DNA of 64,000 nucleotides from Deltaproteobacteria bacterium (GCA_016713665.1 JADJOR010000020.1:1-64000), one strand, 5' to 3'; counted from the stretch's first letter, positions 44,265 through 55,750 are shown. Made by a program: numbers and translations. The notes: generated by a model from the letters alone, not told the origin.

Positions 44265-45632
44265 TCAGCGCGAGGCGCATGATTCCCCGCGAGCCGGACG
44301 CTCTTCTCTTGGGCGGATCTTCGCACGCCCCGCGCTTCGCCGCGCGAGCCACGCGAAGGCGGCGATCGCCGGAACGAGACCGCCGCTCGGTTCGGGTACC
44401 GGCGTCAGCCCCGCGATCCCCTGCCAGGCGACGAGCGTTCCATCCGGGGACGTGACCGAGACGTGGGCCGGCGCGGACGCGTCGAGATCGCAGAAGAAGG
44501 GCCCCTCGCAGAGCGCGTGGCTCGTCGCGTCGATCGAGACGTGCGCCCACTGATTGGTCGGGACGACGCGCTGGACCGAGATCGAGGACGCGGGCGAACC
44601 GACGGAGCTGGTCGTGACCTCGGCGACGTCGTCGGAGCAGTCCGGAAAGCCCTCCGAGTCGGCCCAGTGGAGATCGGCGCTCCGCTCGACGGCCAGCGCC
44701 GATGCGCCGGAGATCGAGGGCACCCATTCCGGTCCCTGCAGCGCATAGCCTGCGGAGATCTGGACGGCGACTTCGAGCTCCGTCTTCCGCAGCCCGCTCG
44801 GGCGCAGCACTTCATTGCTCGTGAGGACCTCGTCGGTACACGGATTCGTCGTCCGGATGTCGCCGTAGATCGAGGTGATCCAGTCGGACGGGTTGACCGG
44901 CGCGAAGGGCGTATCGAGCGTCCCGCTGACGGACGCGGAGACGACCAGCGTCGCGGTCGCGCCGCTCCCCGTCACGTAGACCCAATCCTGCAGATTCGCC
45001 GCGCCGGTCGCCTCGACGACGTGGTTGTAGATGTCGCCGCCGCTCGGACTCGCGTCGAAGTAGCGTCGACCGTAGGCGGGCGTGCTCGCTTCGGCGCGCG
45101 CGGAGACCGTTCCGGACGGGAGATTGAAGCTCGATTCGGCCTCGCTTCGGATCGCACCCCCCGTATTGCTGAGGCCGCCGTCGAGGTAGCCGCAGGTCGC
45201 CGTCGAGCACTGCGCGTCGAAGACGTGCTGCCCGAGCAGGCGGAACGGCGCGGTCGGTCCGGGGACCGCGACAGGATCCTCGAAGACGAGAAAGGAACGG
45301 AAGCCGGTATCGTTCGGGAGCGGCGCCGAGCCGAACTCGTTCGCGCCGCCCGGAAAGGCGATGTACGCGACCGAGCCGGGAATCGTCCACAGCCGTCCCG
45401 TCTTCGCATACGTGCTCGCCTGGCTGCGGGCCTCGCCCGGGTAGTCGGAGGGAAAGACTTCGATTTCGTGGCTGCCGTCGTCACTCTTCGCAGACGGCAC
45501 GATGACGACGCTCTGGCTCGAGCTTCCCGGGCTCCCGAGCGCGAACGGCGGGGCGCCCTGAGCCCGGGCCGGACCTGCGAGCAGCTCCGAGACCCCGATC
45601 AACACCACGAAAAACAGCAGGATCTTCGGCAT
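44265..45632 (-). CDS. Exported PEP-CTERM protein of unknown function
   Basis: 455 residues. A signal peptide (ILLFFVVLIGVSELLAGPARA) precedes a large beta-rich mature region with several Cys residues (AQCSTATCGY, DIRTTNPCTDE, PDCSDD, CEGPFFCDLDA) that may form disulfides. The C-terminus holds the PEP-CTERM tag: TPVPEPSGG, the hydrophobic helix LVPAIAAFAWLA, then RRSAGRAK. The tag continues about 17 residues beyond the first basic residues. Such proteins are anchored or exported through exosortase; none is in the window. It is probably surface-exposed. It is a single gene, divergent from the PP-loop gene. Confidence 0.75.
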   Translation of the reverse strand: MPKILLFFVVLIGVSELLAGPARAQGAPPFALGSPGSSSQSVVIVPSAKSDDGSHEIEVFPSDYPGEARSQASTYAKTGRLWTIPGSVAYIAFPGGANEFGSAPLPNDTGFRSFLVFEDPVAVPGPTAPFRLLGQHVFDAQCSTATCGYLDGGLSNTGGAIRSEAESSFNLPSGTVSARAEASTPAYGRRYFDASPSGGDIYNHVVEATGAANLQDWVYVTGSGATATLVVSASVSGTLDTPFAPVNPSDWITSIYGDIRTTNPCTDEVLTSNEVLRPSGLRKTELEVAVQISAGYALQGPEWVPSISGASALAVERSADLHWADSEGFPDCSDDVAEVTTSSVGSPASSISVQRVVPTNQWAHVSIDATSHALCEGPFFCDLDASAPAHVSVTSPDGTLVAWQGIAGLTPVPEPSGGLVPAIAAFAWLARRSAGRAKIRPREERPARGESCASR

Positions 45633-45908
45633 CTTCGAGCGCTCCTCGTTCGGATCGGGAGATGATCAGTGGCCCGGGGCGATGGGGCAATAGGGCAGCC
45701 GGGCACCCGATCGGCGCCGGATCGCAGCCGACCCGCAATCCGTGGGCAACGGTGGCCGAACACGTTCGACTTGATGGGTCGGGCGAGCATCGCCCGTTCG
45801 CTCGAGGTGGGATAAAGGTTCTTCGTGGGCTGCAACAAGCGGCCCATCGCCCGACGACCGGGGCCCCTCGAAGGCGGGTCCCGCTCCAGGTCGAAGAAGG
45901 TAGGCTGG

Positions 45909-47057
45909 ATGTGGTTCCGAAGAGGAAGAGATCTCCAGGAGCGCGTCGCAGCGAGCGTCGTCCGATCGTCGGCGGGCGTCCTCGTGAAGGTCGGAACGCG
46001 TCAGTTCTCCATTGCGAGCAAGGAGATCGCCCGGGGCGCGGAGATCGCGGACTTCGCGCTCTACGGGCTGGCGGCGATCGGGATGTCGCATGGCGTCGAG
46101 ATCGATCTCGACGCCCCGGTCACCGAATCGGCCCTCGCGCAGGTGAACGAGCTCGGCGAGATGTGGGCGCTCTGGAGCACGCGGCTGCCGCGAAGGATCC
46201 ATCCCCTGCGACTCCACGCGTCGGAGGTCGTGACGAGCCCGTGTGCATCCGGGTCGGGCGACGGTCTGCTCTGCATGAGCGGCGGAGTCGACTCGACCTA
46301 TGCCGGAATCACGGCTTCGACACGGCTGAACCTGACCGCGGGAATGCTGATCGCCGGGGCCGACTATCCCTCCGAAGACGATCCGAGGTTCCTCGCGCTC
46401 AGGGCGAGAGTCAGTCGGCTCTCGGACCGCATCGGTCTCGAGCTGTTCACGGTCACGACGGACATCCAACGCTTGAAGATCGAGTATCGGATGTTCCATC
46501 CACTCGTGCTCGCGATGTGCCTGCACTTCGCGAGCGATCGATTCTCCCGTGGTGCCTTCGCTTCCGACTTCTGCGGCGCACAGGAATTCCACGTCCATCC
46601 CTGGGGCAACAACTCGCTCGTGGCCGCGAAGCTCGGATCCGAACGATTCCCGGTATTTCATGTCGGCGCGGACGTCCGACGGACGGAGAAGGTGCGTGCG
46701 ATCGCCCAGCACGAAAACGGGCTGATCCCTCATCTGTCCGTCTGCTCGGCGGACATCTCTTCGTCGGGCAATTGCGGTGTCTGCGCGAAGTGCGTCCGGA
46801 CGAAGCTCAGTCTGATGTCGCTGGGATGCGACCATTCGGCGGGGTTCGCCGATGGCGCGTCGCCTCTGCAGCTCCTCGACCGGGTTCCGATCGAGCGCTC
46901 GACCCTGAAGCTGCTCAGGACGGAGGTCTTCCTGATGGAGCTCATCGGGGACCTTCGCGACGAGGCGGCGCGTGAGGTCGTCCGTCGATATCTGGACCGC
47001 GTTCGACGATCTCATCGGCAACGACCCGCCGAAAGGCGAAGGTTGTCGTTCGCCTAG
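45909..47057 (+). CDS. PP-loop ATPase superfamily protein with Cys cluster (function unknown)
   Basis: 382 residues from the ATG at 45909 (an earlier ATG at 45825 is possible). The PP-loop LLCMSGGVDSTYAGI is the ATP-pyrophosphatase signature (SGGxDS) used by QueC, TtcA, asparagine synthase and GuaA. The middle contains SDFCGAQEFHVHPWGNN; the C-terminal part has GNCGVCAKCVRTKL, a C-x2-C-x2-C cluster that resembles the Zn site of QueC or an Fe-S site. No queuosine partner genes are nearby. It would activate a carbonyl or sulfur-transfer substrate as AMP. The exact role is unresolved. Confidence 0.75.
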   Translation: MWFRRGRDLQERVAASVVRSSAGVLVKVGTRQFSIASKEIARGAEIADFALYGLAAIGMSHGVEIDLDAPVTESALAQVNELGEMWALWSTRLPRRIHPLRLHASEVVTSPCASGSGDGLLCMSGGVDSTYAGITASTRLNLTAGMLIAGADYPSEDDPRFLALRARVSRLSDRIGLELFTVTTDIQRLKIEYRMFHPLVLAMCLHFASDRFSRGAFASDFCGAQEFHVHPWGNNSLVAAKLGSERFPVFHVGADVRRTEKVRAIAQHENGLIPHLSVCSADISSSGNCGVCAKCVRTKLSLMSLGCDHSAGFADGASPLQLLDRVPIERSTLKLLRTEVFLMELIGDLRDEAAREVVRRYLDRVRRSHRQRPAERRRLSFA

Positions 47058-47163
47058 CGTCTGGCGTTCGTGATCGGCGAGCGGTCTGCGGCGTCCACGT
47101 CGGGATGTCGAAGCGCATGCGGCGTCATTCGGGCCCTGTTTCCCGAGGAGCTGGCTCCGAGTC

Positions 47164-47934
47164 TCACGCCTCACGCCGATAGTCGAGCTCGTGTGGGTTC
47201 CTCCATCCGTGGTAGGGATGACGGTCGACGAGCGCCTTCTTCCGGAAGATCGGAACGAGCACCGCGCCCGCGACGAACCCCCCGACGTGGGCCCAGAACG
47301 CGACGCCACCGGCTCGCGCGCCGAGGGACCCGAGGCCGCCGACGAGCTGGACGACGAGCCAGTAGCCGAGCATCCAGATCGCCGGGACGGCGAACGTCGT
47401 CACGTAGAAGCCGAGCCAGATGAGCAGGTGGACCCGCACCCGGGGATAGAGCATCACGTAGGCGCCCATCACGCCGCCGATCGCGCCGGAGGCACCGACC
47501 ATCGGGATGCCCGAGCTCGGATCCGAGAGGATCTGCGCACCGGCCGCGGCGAGCCCGCAGAGCAGATAGAAGAGCAGGAAGCGGACGTGCCCCATCGAGT
47601 CCTCGACGTTGTTGCCGAAGATCCAGAGGAACCACATGTTGCCCAGCAGATGCATCCAGCCGCCGTGGAGGAACATGTGGGTCAGCAGCGTGATCGGATG
47701 CGACATCCCGGTCACCGCGCAGGAGACGTCGTCGCCGATCGGGAAGCTCGCGCCGACGGGGGCAGTCTGGAGGAGCTCGCCGGCGACGAGCCCGAGCTGA
47801 CACACGGAGCGCGCGAGCGCCGAATCGCTTCCGAATCCCTGGACGAGACCCCAGGCGAGCCCATTGGCCGCGACGAGCGAAAAGGTCGTCCACGGCGTGA
47901 GGAAATGCGGATTGTCGTCGCGGATCGGGAACAC
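47164..47934 (-). CDS. Rhomboid intramembrane serine protease
   Basis: 256 residues with about six transmembrane helices: N-terminal FSLVAANGLAWGL, then TLLTHMFLHGGWMHLLGNMWFLWIFG (with the loop His), FLLFYLLCGLAAAGAQ, the catalytic Ser in MVGASGAIGGVMGAYV (GxSG), and the catalytic His in VAFWAHVGGFVAGAVL. All active-site residues are present, unlike the 19968 paralogue. It cleaves membrane proteins within the bilayer. A GST gene starts 50 bp upstream on the same strand, likely cotranscribed. Substrate unknown. Confidence 0.9.
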   Translation of the reverse strand: MFPIRDDNPHFLTPWTTFSLVAANGLAWGLVQGFGSDSALARSVCQLGLVAGELLQTAPVGASFPIGDDVSCAVTGMSHPITLLTHMFLHGGWMHLLGNMWFLWIFGNNVEDSMGHVRFLLFYLLCGLAAAGAQILSDPSSGIPMVGASGAIGGVMGAYVMLYPRVRVHLLIWLGFYVTTFAVPAIWMLGYWLVVQLVGGLGSLGARAGGVAFWAHVGGFVAGAVLVPIFRKKALVDRHPYHGWRNPHELDYRREA

Positions 47935-47984
47935 GCCGCCTCCGGGCTCGGGCCTGTCAGCCCTCGGTCTGGACGTTCATCGGA

Positions 47985-48746
47985 CTAGAAGTCCATCGGA
48001 AGCGGCAGATGGCGCTCGAAGATCCGGTCGCGATGCGCGAGCAGGCTCGGGCGCGCGGCCTTCAGGCATTCGAAAGGGGCCGTGAAGCCGGCGCGCATCG
48101 CCTCGGGCATGGGGCAGAGCGCGTGGGGCAGGGGATCGACCATGACCGCGACCAGCACGGCGGAGTAGAGATCGAGGGCGGTGAGCGCGCGCCCGACATA
48201 GTAGTCGGAGCCGGCGGCGTGCTGGGCCTCGAGCAGGTCGCTGCAGAGGGACAGCACCTGCGAGACGCGAAGCTTCGAGGTCTCGACCTCGGCGGCGCTG
48301 TAGCCGTATTTGCTCGCGAGCCGGGCGAGGACGGGGCTCGCCGAAGGGCCACCCGCCGCGGCGATCGATTGGAGCCGTCGGTCCCAGGCGAGTCCGCACT
48401 CCCCCGCCAGCTCGCGCAGCACGCCGAACATGCGGGCGCGGGCGTGGGCGTCCTTCGGGATGAGCGGCGGATCGGGCGCCAGCTGCTCCGCCTGCCAGAG
48501 CATGTTTTCCCAGCTGATCCGGATGCGTTCGTCGTCGTAGGCGGCGACCGGCGCGCTCGTTTGTCCGGTCCAGTCCCGGAGGTCCTCGTTGGGCTCCCCC
48601 ATCTTCTGCGCCACCGGTCGGTAGTCGAGTCCCTTCACGTGGTAGACGGCCTTGATGCACTCGCCCCAGGCCCCCGGCGTTCCGGCCACGAGGACCAGGC
48701 GCAGGCCGCGGGCCTTTCGGCCCTCTTCGATGCTCAGATACTGCAC
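47985..48746 (-). CDS. Glutathione S-transferase-like protein
   Basis: 253 residues. The N-terminal thioredoxin-like part is VLVAGTPGAWGECIKAVYHVKGLDYRPV, with GQTSAPVAAYDDERIR (cis-Pro) and the C-terminal helical domain to the end (RVSQVLSLCSDLLEAQ, DYYVGRALTALDLYSAVLVAV). The aligned helix LTALDLY corresponds to the conserved N-capping Asp helix of the GST C-domain. It is longer and more divergent than the 12110 gene. It likely handles electrophilic compounds with thiols; no particular substrate is indicated. It is upstream of rhomboid on the same strand. Confidence 0.75.
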   Translation of the reverse strand: MQYLSIEEGRKARGLRLVLVAGTPGAWGECIKAVYHVKGLDYRPVAQKMGEPNEDLRDWTGQTSAPVAAYDDERIRISWENMLWQAEQLAPDPPLIPKDAHARARMFGVLRELAGECGLAWDRRLQSIAAAGGPSASPVLARLASKYGYSAAEVETSKLRVSQVLSLCSDLLEAQHAAGSDYYVGRALTALDLYSAVLVAVMVDPLPHALCPMPEAMRAGFTAPFECLKAARPSLLAHRDRIFERHLPLPMDF

Positions 48747-48933
48747 GGCGCTTCTCCCGGATGGAATCGCAGGGTAGTCGGTGGAGATGGATCTGGCCGG
48801 GGGCGATGACCCACTCCGGTTGATTCGTGCTCCCTATCGCTCTGATCGAGCAAATCCATTTCCCCGTTCGTCGACGAGAGCCTAGGGTCACCTTCGTCCG
48901 GCCCCTCGATTCGCCGGACAGGAGGTGAGCGAT

Positions 48934-51147
<2,214 letters not shown>

Positions 51148-51167
51148 GGCGTTCGGACCGGGCTTCT

Positions 51168-51205
51168 GGACGGCGGTGCACCGGGACCACGGTGGGCCGC
51201 CGTCC
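51168..51205. terminator. Long hairpin between katG and oxyR (bidirectional terminator)
   Basis: GGACGGCG-GTGCACCG-(GGACCA)-CGGTGGGC-CGCCGTCC gives a 16-position stem with one mismatch and a G-U pair, 21 bp after the katG stop and 57 bp after the oxyR stop in their respective directions. Confidence 0.55.
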
Positions 51206-51261
51206 CCATCTCCGGCACGAGACGCATCGTGTCGTCGCAGCGTCTCGGTCGTCGGATCGCA

Positions 51262-52236
51262 TCAGGACCCGGTCGAGCGCGCCGGGACCGGATCGACCGA
51301 TTCGGGCAGCTCCGACCGGATCAGCTGCGTGAGCCGGACGAAGCCTTCGGCGCGCGGGCTGCCCCGGCGATGGGCGAGCACGATCTCGCGGCCGGGAGCG
51401 GGCGCCGTGAAGGGGCGAATGGCGGTCGATTTGCGGCGTCGATCCTCGTCGGTGAGCGCCATGGCGGGCATCAGGGTCAGGCCGAGCCCTGCGATCACCA
51501 TCTGGCGGATCGTCTCGAGGCTCGTGGCCCGGTAGTCGCCTTCGGGTGACGATCCGCGCGAGCGCTGCGTGCGACAGATCTCGAGGGCCTGGTCGCGCAG
51601 GCAGTGGCCCTCGGTCAGCAACAGCACGCGCTCGCCCTCGAGCGCGTGCTCGGGGACGCGCTTGCGGCGTGCGAAGGCGTGGTCGGCGGGGCAGAGCAGC
51701 AGGAAAGGCTCGTGGAAGAGGGAGTGGACCACGAGTCCGCTCTCCTCGAAGGGGCGCGCGAGCACGATCGCGTCCAGGGAATGCTCGCGCAGCCGCTCCA
51801 GGATCTGATGCGTCATGCCCTCCTGCAGGATCGGCTCGAGCGCGGGCAATCTCTTCGCGAGGGCCGGGATCAGCCACGGCAGCAGGTAGGGCGCGAGCGT
51901 CGGGATCACGCCGATGCGGAGCGTGCCCGCGAGCGGATCGAGCGCGCCGACCGCCTGGTCGAGGAGTCTGTGCGCTTCGTCGAGCACCGCGCGCGCGCGA
52001 ACGAGGATGAGCTCGCCCTGCTGGGTCGGGCGGACCTGCTTGCTCGATCGCTCGAAGATCTGGACGCCGAGAATGTCCTCGAGCTTGCGGAGCCCGGCCG
52101 AGAGCGTCGGTTGACTGACGTGGCAGGCGGCGGCGGCCCGCCCGAAGTGGAGGGTCTCCCCGACGGCGATCGCATAACGCAGCTCGGTCAGGGTGAATCC
52201 GGGCTCGGAGGGGATTCGCGCGTTCGGGTCCGACAC
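51262..52236 (-). CDS. oxyR: OxyR-type LysR-family peroxide sensor/activator
   Basis: 324 residues from a GTG at 52236, preceded by AGGGAGATC (an ATG 33 bp upstream is possible). The N-terminal LysR helix-turn-helix is ELRYAIAVGETLHFGRAAAACHVSQPTLSAGLRKLE. The sensing domain carries the pair Cys212 and Cys221 (LLLTEGHCLRDQALEICR), matching the E. coli Cys199-Cys208 pair in sequence and nine-residue spacing, then RATSLETIRQMV. It turns on peroxide defence genes after disulfide formation. Adjacent, convergent katG is the expected target. Confidence 0.95.
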   Translation of the reverse strand: MSDPNARIPSEPGFTLTELRYAIAVGETLHFGRAAAACHVSQPTLSAGLRKLEDILGVQIFERSSKQVRPTQQGELILVRARAVLDEAHRLLDQAVGALDPLAGTLRIGVIPTLAPYLLPWLIPALAKRLPALEPILQEGMTHQILERLREHSLDAIVLARPFEESGLVVHSLFHEPFLLLCPADHAFARRKRVPEHALEGERVLLLTEGHCLRDQALEICRTQRSRGSSPEGDYRATSLETIRQMVIAGLGLTLMPAMALTDEDRRRKSTAIRPFTAPAPGREIVLAHRRGSPRAEGFVRLTQLIRSELPESVDPVPARSTGS

Positions 52237-52389
52237 CTGATCTCCCTTCTCGCGACGGGCGGCCGCCATGAGCCCGACGTCTGCAGGTCTCAGGGGTGGG
52301 CCGGGTCCGGCGACGCGGTCGATGCTCGACGGGATGCCGAACCCGCGTCAGCATCCGCGGTCGACGTCCAGCCAAGCGAGGATATCCGA

Positions 52390-53130
52390 ATGCGCCTGCT
52401 CCGTGTCGTCCTGATCGCCGTCCTTGTCTCGCCGATCGCGCTCGCGCTTCTCGTCGCTTCGTCTTTCGCCCAGTCGGAACACCCCCGACATCCTCCGTCG
52501 CCGGGCGGGTCGGGCCATGGCCCCGAACACAGCCCGGAACACAGCCCGGACCACCTCGCGCACGACTTCGACGACGTCGAAGCCCATGCGAAGCGGTTCG
52601 ACGATCCGGCCCGCGACGCCTGGCAGAAGCCCGACGAGGTGATCGCGGCGCTCCGGCTCGTGAAGGGCATGCAGATCGCCGACATCGGGGCGGGAACCGG
52701 CTACTTCGCGATCCGCCTCGCCCGGACGCCCGAGGCGCCGACCGTTCATGCCGTCGACGTCGCGCCCGCGATGGTCGCCCATCTGAAGAGTCGCGCCGAG
52801 CGGGAGGGCCTGAAGAACGTCGTCCCGGTTCTCGCCGCCGCCGACTCCCCGAACCTGTCGACCCCGGTCGACCTCGTCCTCGTCGTCGATACCTATCACC
52901 ACATCGGCGATCGCGTCGCGTACTTCCGGCGACTGCAGGCGTCGATGACCCCGGGCGCGCGACTCGCGATCATCGACTTCCGGAAGGATTCTCCGGAGGG
53001 GCCGCCCGTCGAGTTCCGCTTCGAGCCCGAGCAGATCACGCGAGAGCTCACGGACGCGGGGTACACCCTCGACGCCCGTCACGACTTCCTGCCGCGTCAG
53101 CATTTTCTCGTCTATCGCCGAGCGCGCTGA
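52390..53130 (+). CDS. Exported class I SAM-dependent methyltransferase-like protein
   Basis: 246 residues starting with a signal sequence (LLRVVLIAVLVSPIALALLVASSFAQS), then a His/Pro/Ser-rich linker (HPRHPPSPGGSGHGPEHSPEHSPDHL), then a methyltransferase fold: GMQIADIGAGTGYFAIRLAR (motif I), VHAVDVAPAMVAHL, LVLVVDTYHHIGD (motif II-like) and PGARLAIIDFR. SAM is not expected outside the cytoplasm, so the exported location is puzzling; it could be an uncleaved N-terminal anchor facing the cytoplasm. Its stop codon abuts the stop of the convergent TauD gene with no base between. Confidence 0.75.
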   Translation: MRLLRVVLIAVLVSPIALALLVASSFAQSEHPRHPPSPGGSGHGPEHSPEHSPDHLAHDFDDVEAHAKRFDDPARDAWQKPDEVIAALRLVKGMQIADIGAGTGYFAIRLARTPEAPTVHAVDVAPAMVAHLKSRAEREGLKNVVPVLAAADSPNLSTPVDLVLVVDTYHHIGDRVAYFRRLQASMTPGARLAIIDFRKDSPEGPPVEFRFEPEQITRELTDAGYTLDARHDFLPRQHFLVYRRAR

Positions 53131-54066
53131 CTACTGGAACGCGTCTCCGCGCAGTGCGTAGGACCGCTCTCCGTCCGGTCCGATCGGCAGGTCGCCGGCG
53201 ATCGTGATGCGCTGGACGCAGCGGCGTGCGCCCGGCGGGATGTCGGTCGGCACGATGTGGGCCGTCGCCCGGTTGTCCCAGAAGGCGAGGCTGCCGGGCT
53301 CCCAGCGAAGGCGCGTGGTGAACTCGTGATCGGTCATGTGTTCGAAGAGCATCGCGAGCAGATGGCGGCTCTCGAGCCGCGAGAGCTCGAGGATATGGCT
53401 CGTGAAGTTCGGGTTCACGAACAGGATCTTCTCGCCGGTCTCGGGATGGACGCGGACGACCGGATGCACCGCGCGAAGATCCTGGGAGCGGAACCGCTTT
53501 TCGTACTCGCCGGGAAGCTCGCCACGCTTCACGTTGATGCGATTGCAATGGACGGCGTGGAGCCCGTCGATCAGGCTCTTGATCTCGGGTGAGAGCCGCT
53601 CGTAGGCGACGGCGAGGTTCAGCCATTGCGTGTCCCCGCCATGGCTCGGGATCACGACGCCGTGGAGGATCGCGCCCATGGGCGGATTCGGCACGTAGGT
53701 CACGTCCGTATGCCAGAGGCTCGCGATCTCGGCCCCGCCCATCGCGTTCGCCTCCTCCCAGTCGAGCAACAGGATTTCGGGATGATCCGGAAACGCGGCG
53801 GGCAGGGTCGGGTGGGCGCGCGTGACCTCGCCGAAGCGACGCCCGAGTTCGACGTGCTGCGCTTGTGAGAGCCGTTGGCCGTGGAAGAAGAGCACCTTCC
53901 AGCGCAGCAGGGCCGCGCGCAGATCCGCGACGACGGCGTCGGAGAGGGACAGGGACAGGTCGATGCCGCGGATCTCGGCGCCGATATGGCCCGAGGTCGG
54001 GCGGATGTCGAGCGAAGTCTGCGGGGCCGTCGCGAAGCGCAGCTCCGACTGCGGGGTCGTTTCCAT
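53131..54066 (-). CDS. TauD/TfdA-family Fe(II)/2OG dioxygenase
   Basis: 311 residues from the ATG at 54066. The motifs are clear: His119-Thr-Asp121 in IASLWHTDVTY, His270 in FWDNRATAHIVPTD, Arg286 (CVQRITIAGD). The N-terminus has SGHIGAEIRGIDLSLSLSDA and VLFFHGQ, as in taurine dioxygenase-like enzymes. It likely oxidises a sulfonate, aryloxyacetate or alkyl-sulfate substrate. Its stop sits immediately after the stop of the exported methyltransferase on the other strand (TGA-CTA), so the two transcripts must overlap or share a terminator. Confidence 0.9.
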   Translation of the reverse strand: METTPQSELRFATAPQTSLDIRPTSGHIGAEIRGIDLSLSLSDAVVADLRAALLRWKVLFFHGQRLSQAQHVELGRRFGEVTRAHPTLPAAFPDHPEILLLDWEEANAMGGAEIASLWHTDVTYVPNPPMGAILHGVVIPSHGGDTQWLNLAVAYERLSPEIKSLIDGLHAVHCNRINVKRGELPGEYEKRFRSQDLRAVHPVVRVHPETGEKILFVNPNFTSHILELSRLESRHLLAMLFEHMTDHEFTTRLRWEPGSLAFWDNRATAHIVPTDIPPGARRCVQRITIAGDLPIGPDGERSYALRGDAFQ

Positions 54067-54350
54067 CGATTCTCTCCCGTGGTGGCCCGAGGGCGCGTCG
54101 CAGTTCGAGCGGGCCGACCGAACCGTCCGCGCCCCTGCTCGACTGCATGCTACGGCGCGGATGGCACGATGCCAGTGTCGTCGGGAGCGGTTCGTGCCGT
54201 CTCGGCCGTCCGCCTTCCACGATGAGCGGGATGCTCCGAACGTGCGATGCCGCCGGCGCCCGATCCCGCCGACGTCGGTCTCCGCGAGATCGCACGCGCC
54301 CGGCTCGCGAACGGGCAAGGCTCCCCGATCGATCGGCGAGTACGTCGCGG

Positions 54351-54818
54351 TTACGAACGCTCGCCCCGATTCCCCGGCCGCACCGCCCATCCCAGGACCG
54401 CGCCGTAGATCAGATGGATCGCCAGGCTCGGGTAGACGGTCTCGAAGCCGAGCGCCCACGGCGTCGGATCCCCGAACGCGAGCGGGAGCGCGAGGGAGTT
54501 CATGACGACGTAGAAGCCGGCACCGTAGGCGGCTCCGACGAGGATTCGCGTGCGCCGCTCGCCGCTCGCTCCGAAGAACCGCTCGAACACGAGGATCAGC
54601 GGGAGCGCGGCGAGCACGCTGATGACGAGGTGCTGCACGAAGGTCAGGCTGAAATGGAGAGCGGGCGCGACGTCGCCGACCAGGAGCTCCAGGGTCTTCC
54701 GGCCGTACTCGTTGACCCGCAGACCCCGGGCGCGGAAGATCGCGGCGACGGGGATCATGGCGAGCCCCGCGAGCGATCCCGCGCGAATCGCCTCGCGCAG
54801 CATGGACCCCGACGTCAT
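54351..54818 (-). CDS. Small multi-pass membrane protein, end of sulfur operon
   Basis: 155 residues with about four hydrophobic segments (AGSLAGLAMIPVAAIF, HLVISVLAALPLILVF, ILVGAAYGAGFYVVMNSLALPLAF, SLAIHLIYGAVLGWAV). It contains the MxxG-type pattern of DUF6789/DUF1440-like proteins but the family is not certain. Its ATG overlaps the TauE stop by 4 bases (54815-54818), so it is translationally coupled to the sulfur genes and probably aids transport or membrane anchoring of the operon products. Confidence 0.65.
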   Translation of the reverse strand: MTSGSMLREAIRAGSLAGLAMIPVAAIFRARGLRVNEYGRKTLELLVGDVAPALHFSLTFVQHLVISVLAALPLILVFERFFGASGERRTRILVGAAYGAGFYVVMNSLALPLAFGDPTPWALGFETVYPSLAIHLIYGAVLGWAVRPGNRGERS

Positions 54819-55750
54819 ATGCCGGCTCCATCCGAGAAGACGCGCTCGGCGAGGGGATCGGCGCCGCCCGCGCGGGAGACTCGCCCCGCGGCGACCCCGA
54901 TCAGCAGGACGAAGAGTACGAAGACGAGCTGCGGAATCGAGGACGGCGCCGCGGACCGGGCGGCGTCGAGCCAGGCGTCGGTCTCGCGCACGAAGATGAC
55001 GACCGCCATCGCGAGGACGAAGCCCGCGAAGGCGCGTCGCATCGAGGCGGGGTCGATCCGGCTCGCGAGCCGGGCGCCGACGAAGGATCCCGCGATCGCG
55101 GCCCCGGCGACGGAGGCGACGAGGGCGTAGTCGACGGCGACGTGGGCGAGGTAGCCGGAGAAGCCCGCGAGGGAATTGAGGACGATGATGACGAGGGAGG
55201 TCCCGACGGCAGCGGGCATCGAGAGCCCGGCCCAGAGCGCGAGGGCGGGCACGATCAGGAAGCCCCCGCCCGCGCCGATCAAGCCCGTGAAGAGGCCGAC
55301 CCCGAATCCCTGAGCGAGGAGGCGCGCGATCGCACGCTCACCGGATCCCGCGACGGAGGCATCGGCGCGAGCGCTCGCCGGCGCCCGCCGCCCGCGCCAC
55401 ATCGCCACGGCGGTCAGCATCATCATCGCCGCGAACAGGAGCAGGAGGAGCTCGCCGTCGACGAACGCGCCGGCGCGGGCGCCGAGATAGGCACCGGCCA
55501 TGCCGGCCGAGCCGAAGAGGAGCGCGGTCCGGAGCTCGACGTGGCCGGCGCGTCCGTGCTGATAGGCGCCGGTCGAGCTCGCCGCCGCGACGACGAGCAA
55601 CGAGCTCGCGATCGCCTCTCGCGGCTCGAGGCCGAAGACGTAGACGAGGAGCGGCACGGTCAGGATCGAGCCGCCGCCCCCGAAGAAGCCGAGCGAGATC
55701 CCGATCAGGATGCTCAGCCCGAGGCCCAGCGCGAGCATCGACTCGCTCAA
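54815..55750 (-). CDS. TauE/SafE-family sulfite/sulfur-compound exporter
   Basis: 311 residues, eight or so transmembrane helices in two repeats. The family motifs are GGGSILTVPLLVYVFGLEPREAIASSLL at the N-terminus and the second-repeat GAGGGFLIVPALALWAGLSMPAAVGTSLVIIVLNSLAGFSGYL. It exports sulfite, sulfoacetate or thiosulfate. Overlaps of 4 bp with both neighbours (55747-55750 and 54815-54818) put it in one translation unit with the rhodanese and the small membrane protein. It removes the product or toxic sulfur species formed by the persulfide oxidation genes. Confidence 0.9.
   Translation of the reverse strand: MSESMLALGLGLSILIGISLGFFGGGGSILTVPLLVYVFGLEPREAIASSLLVVAAASSTGAYQHGRAGHVELRTALLFGSAGMAGAYLGARAGAFVDGELLLLLFAAMMMLTAVAMWRGRRAPASARADASVAGSGERAIARLLAQGFGVGLFTGLIGAGGGFLIVPALALWAGLSMPAAVGTSLVIIVLNSLAGFSGYLAHVAVDYALVASVAGAAIAGSFVGARLASRIDPASMRRAFAGFVLAMAVVIFVRETDAWLDAARSAAPSSIPQLVFVLFVLLIGVAAGRVSRAGGADPLAERVFSDGAGI

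Noticed and set aside
48747..48933. OxyR binding site upstream of katG
   Set aside because: The stretch around 48835-48870 has loose similarity to the ATAG/CTAT pattern, but only half of the key positions match.
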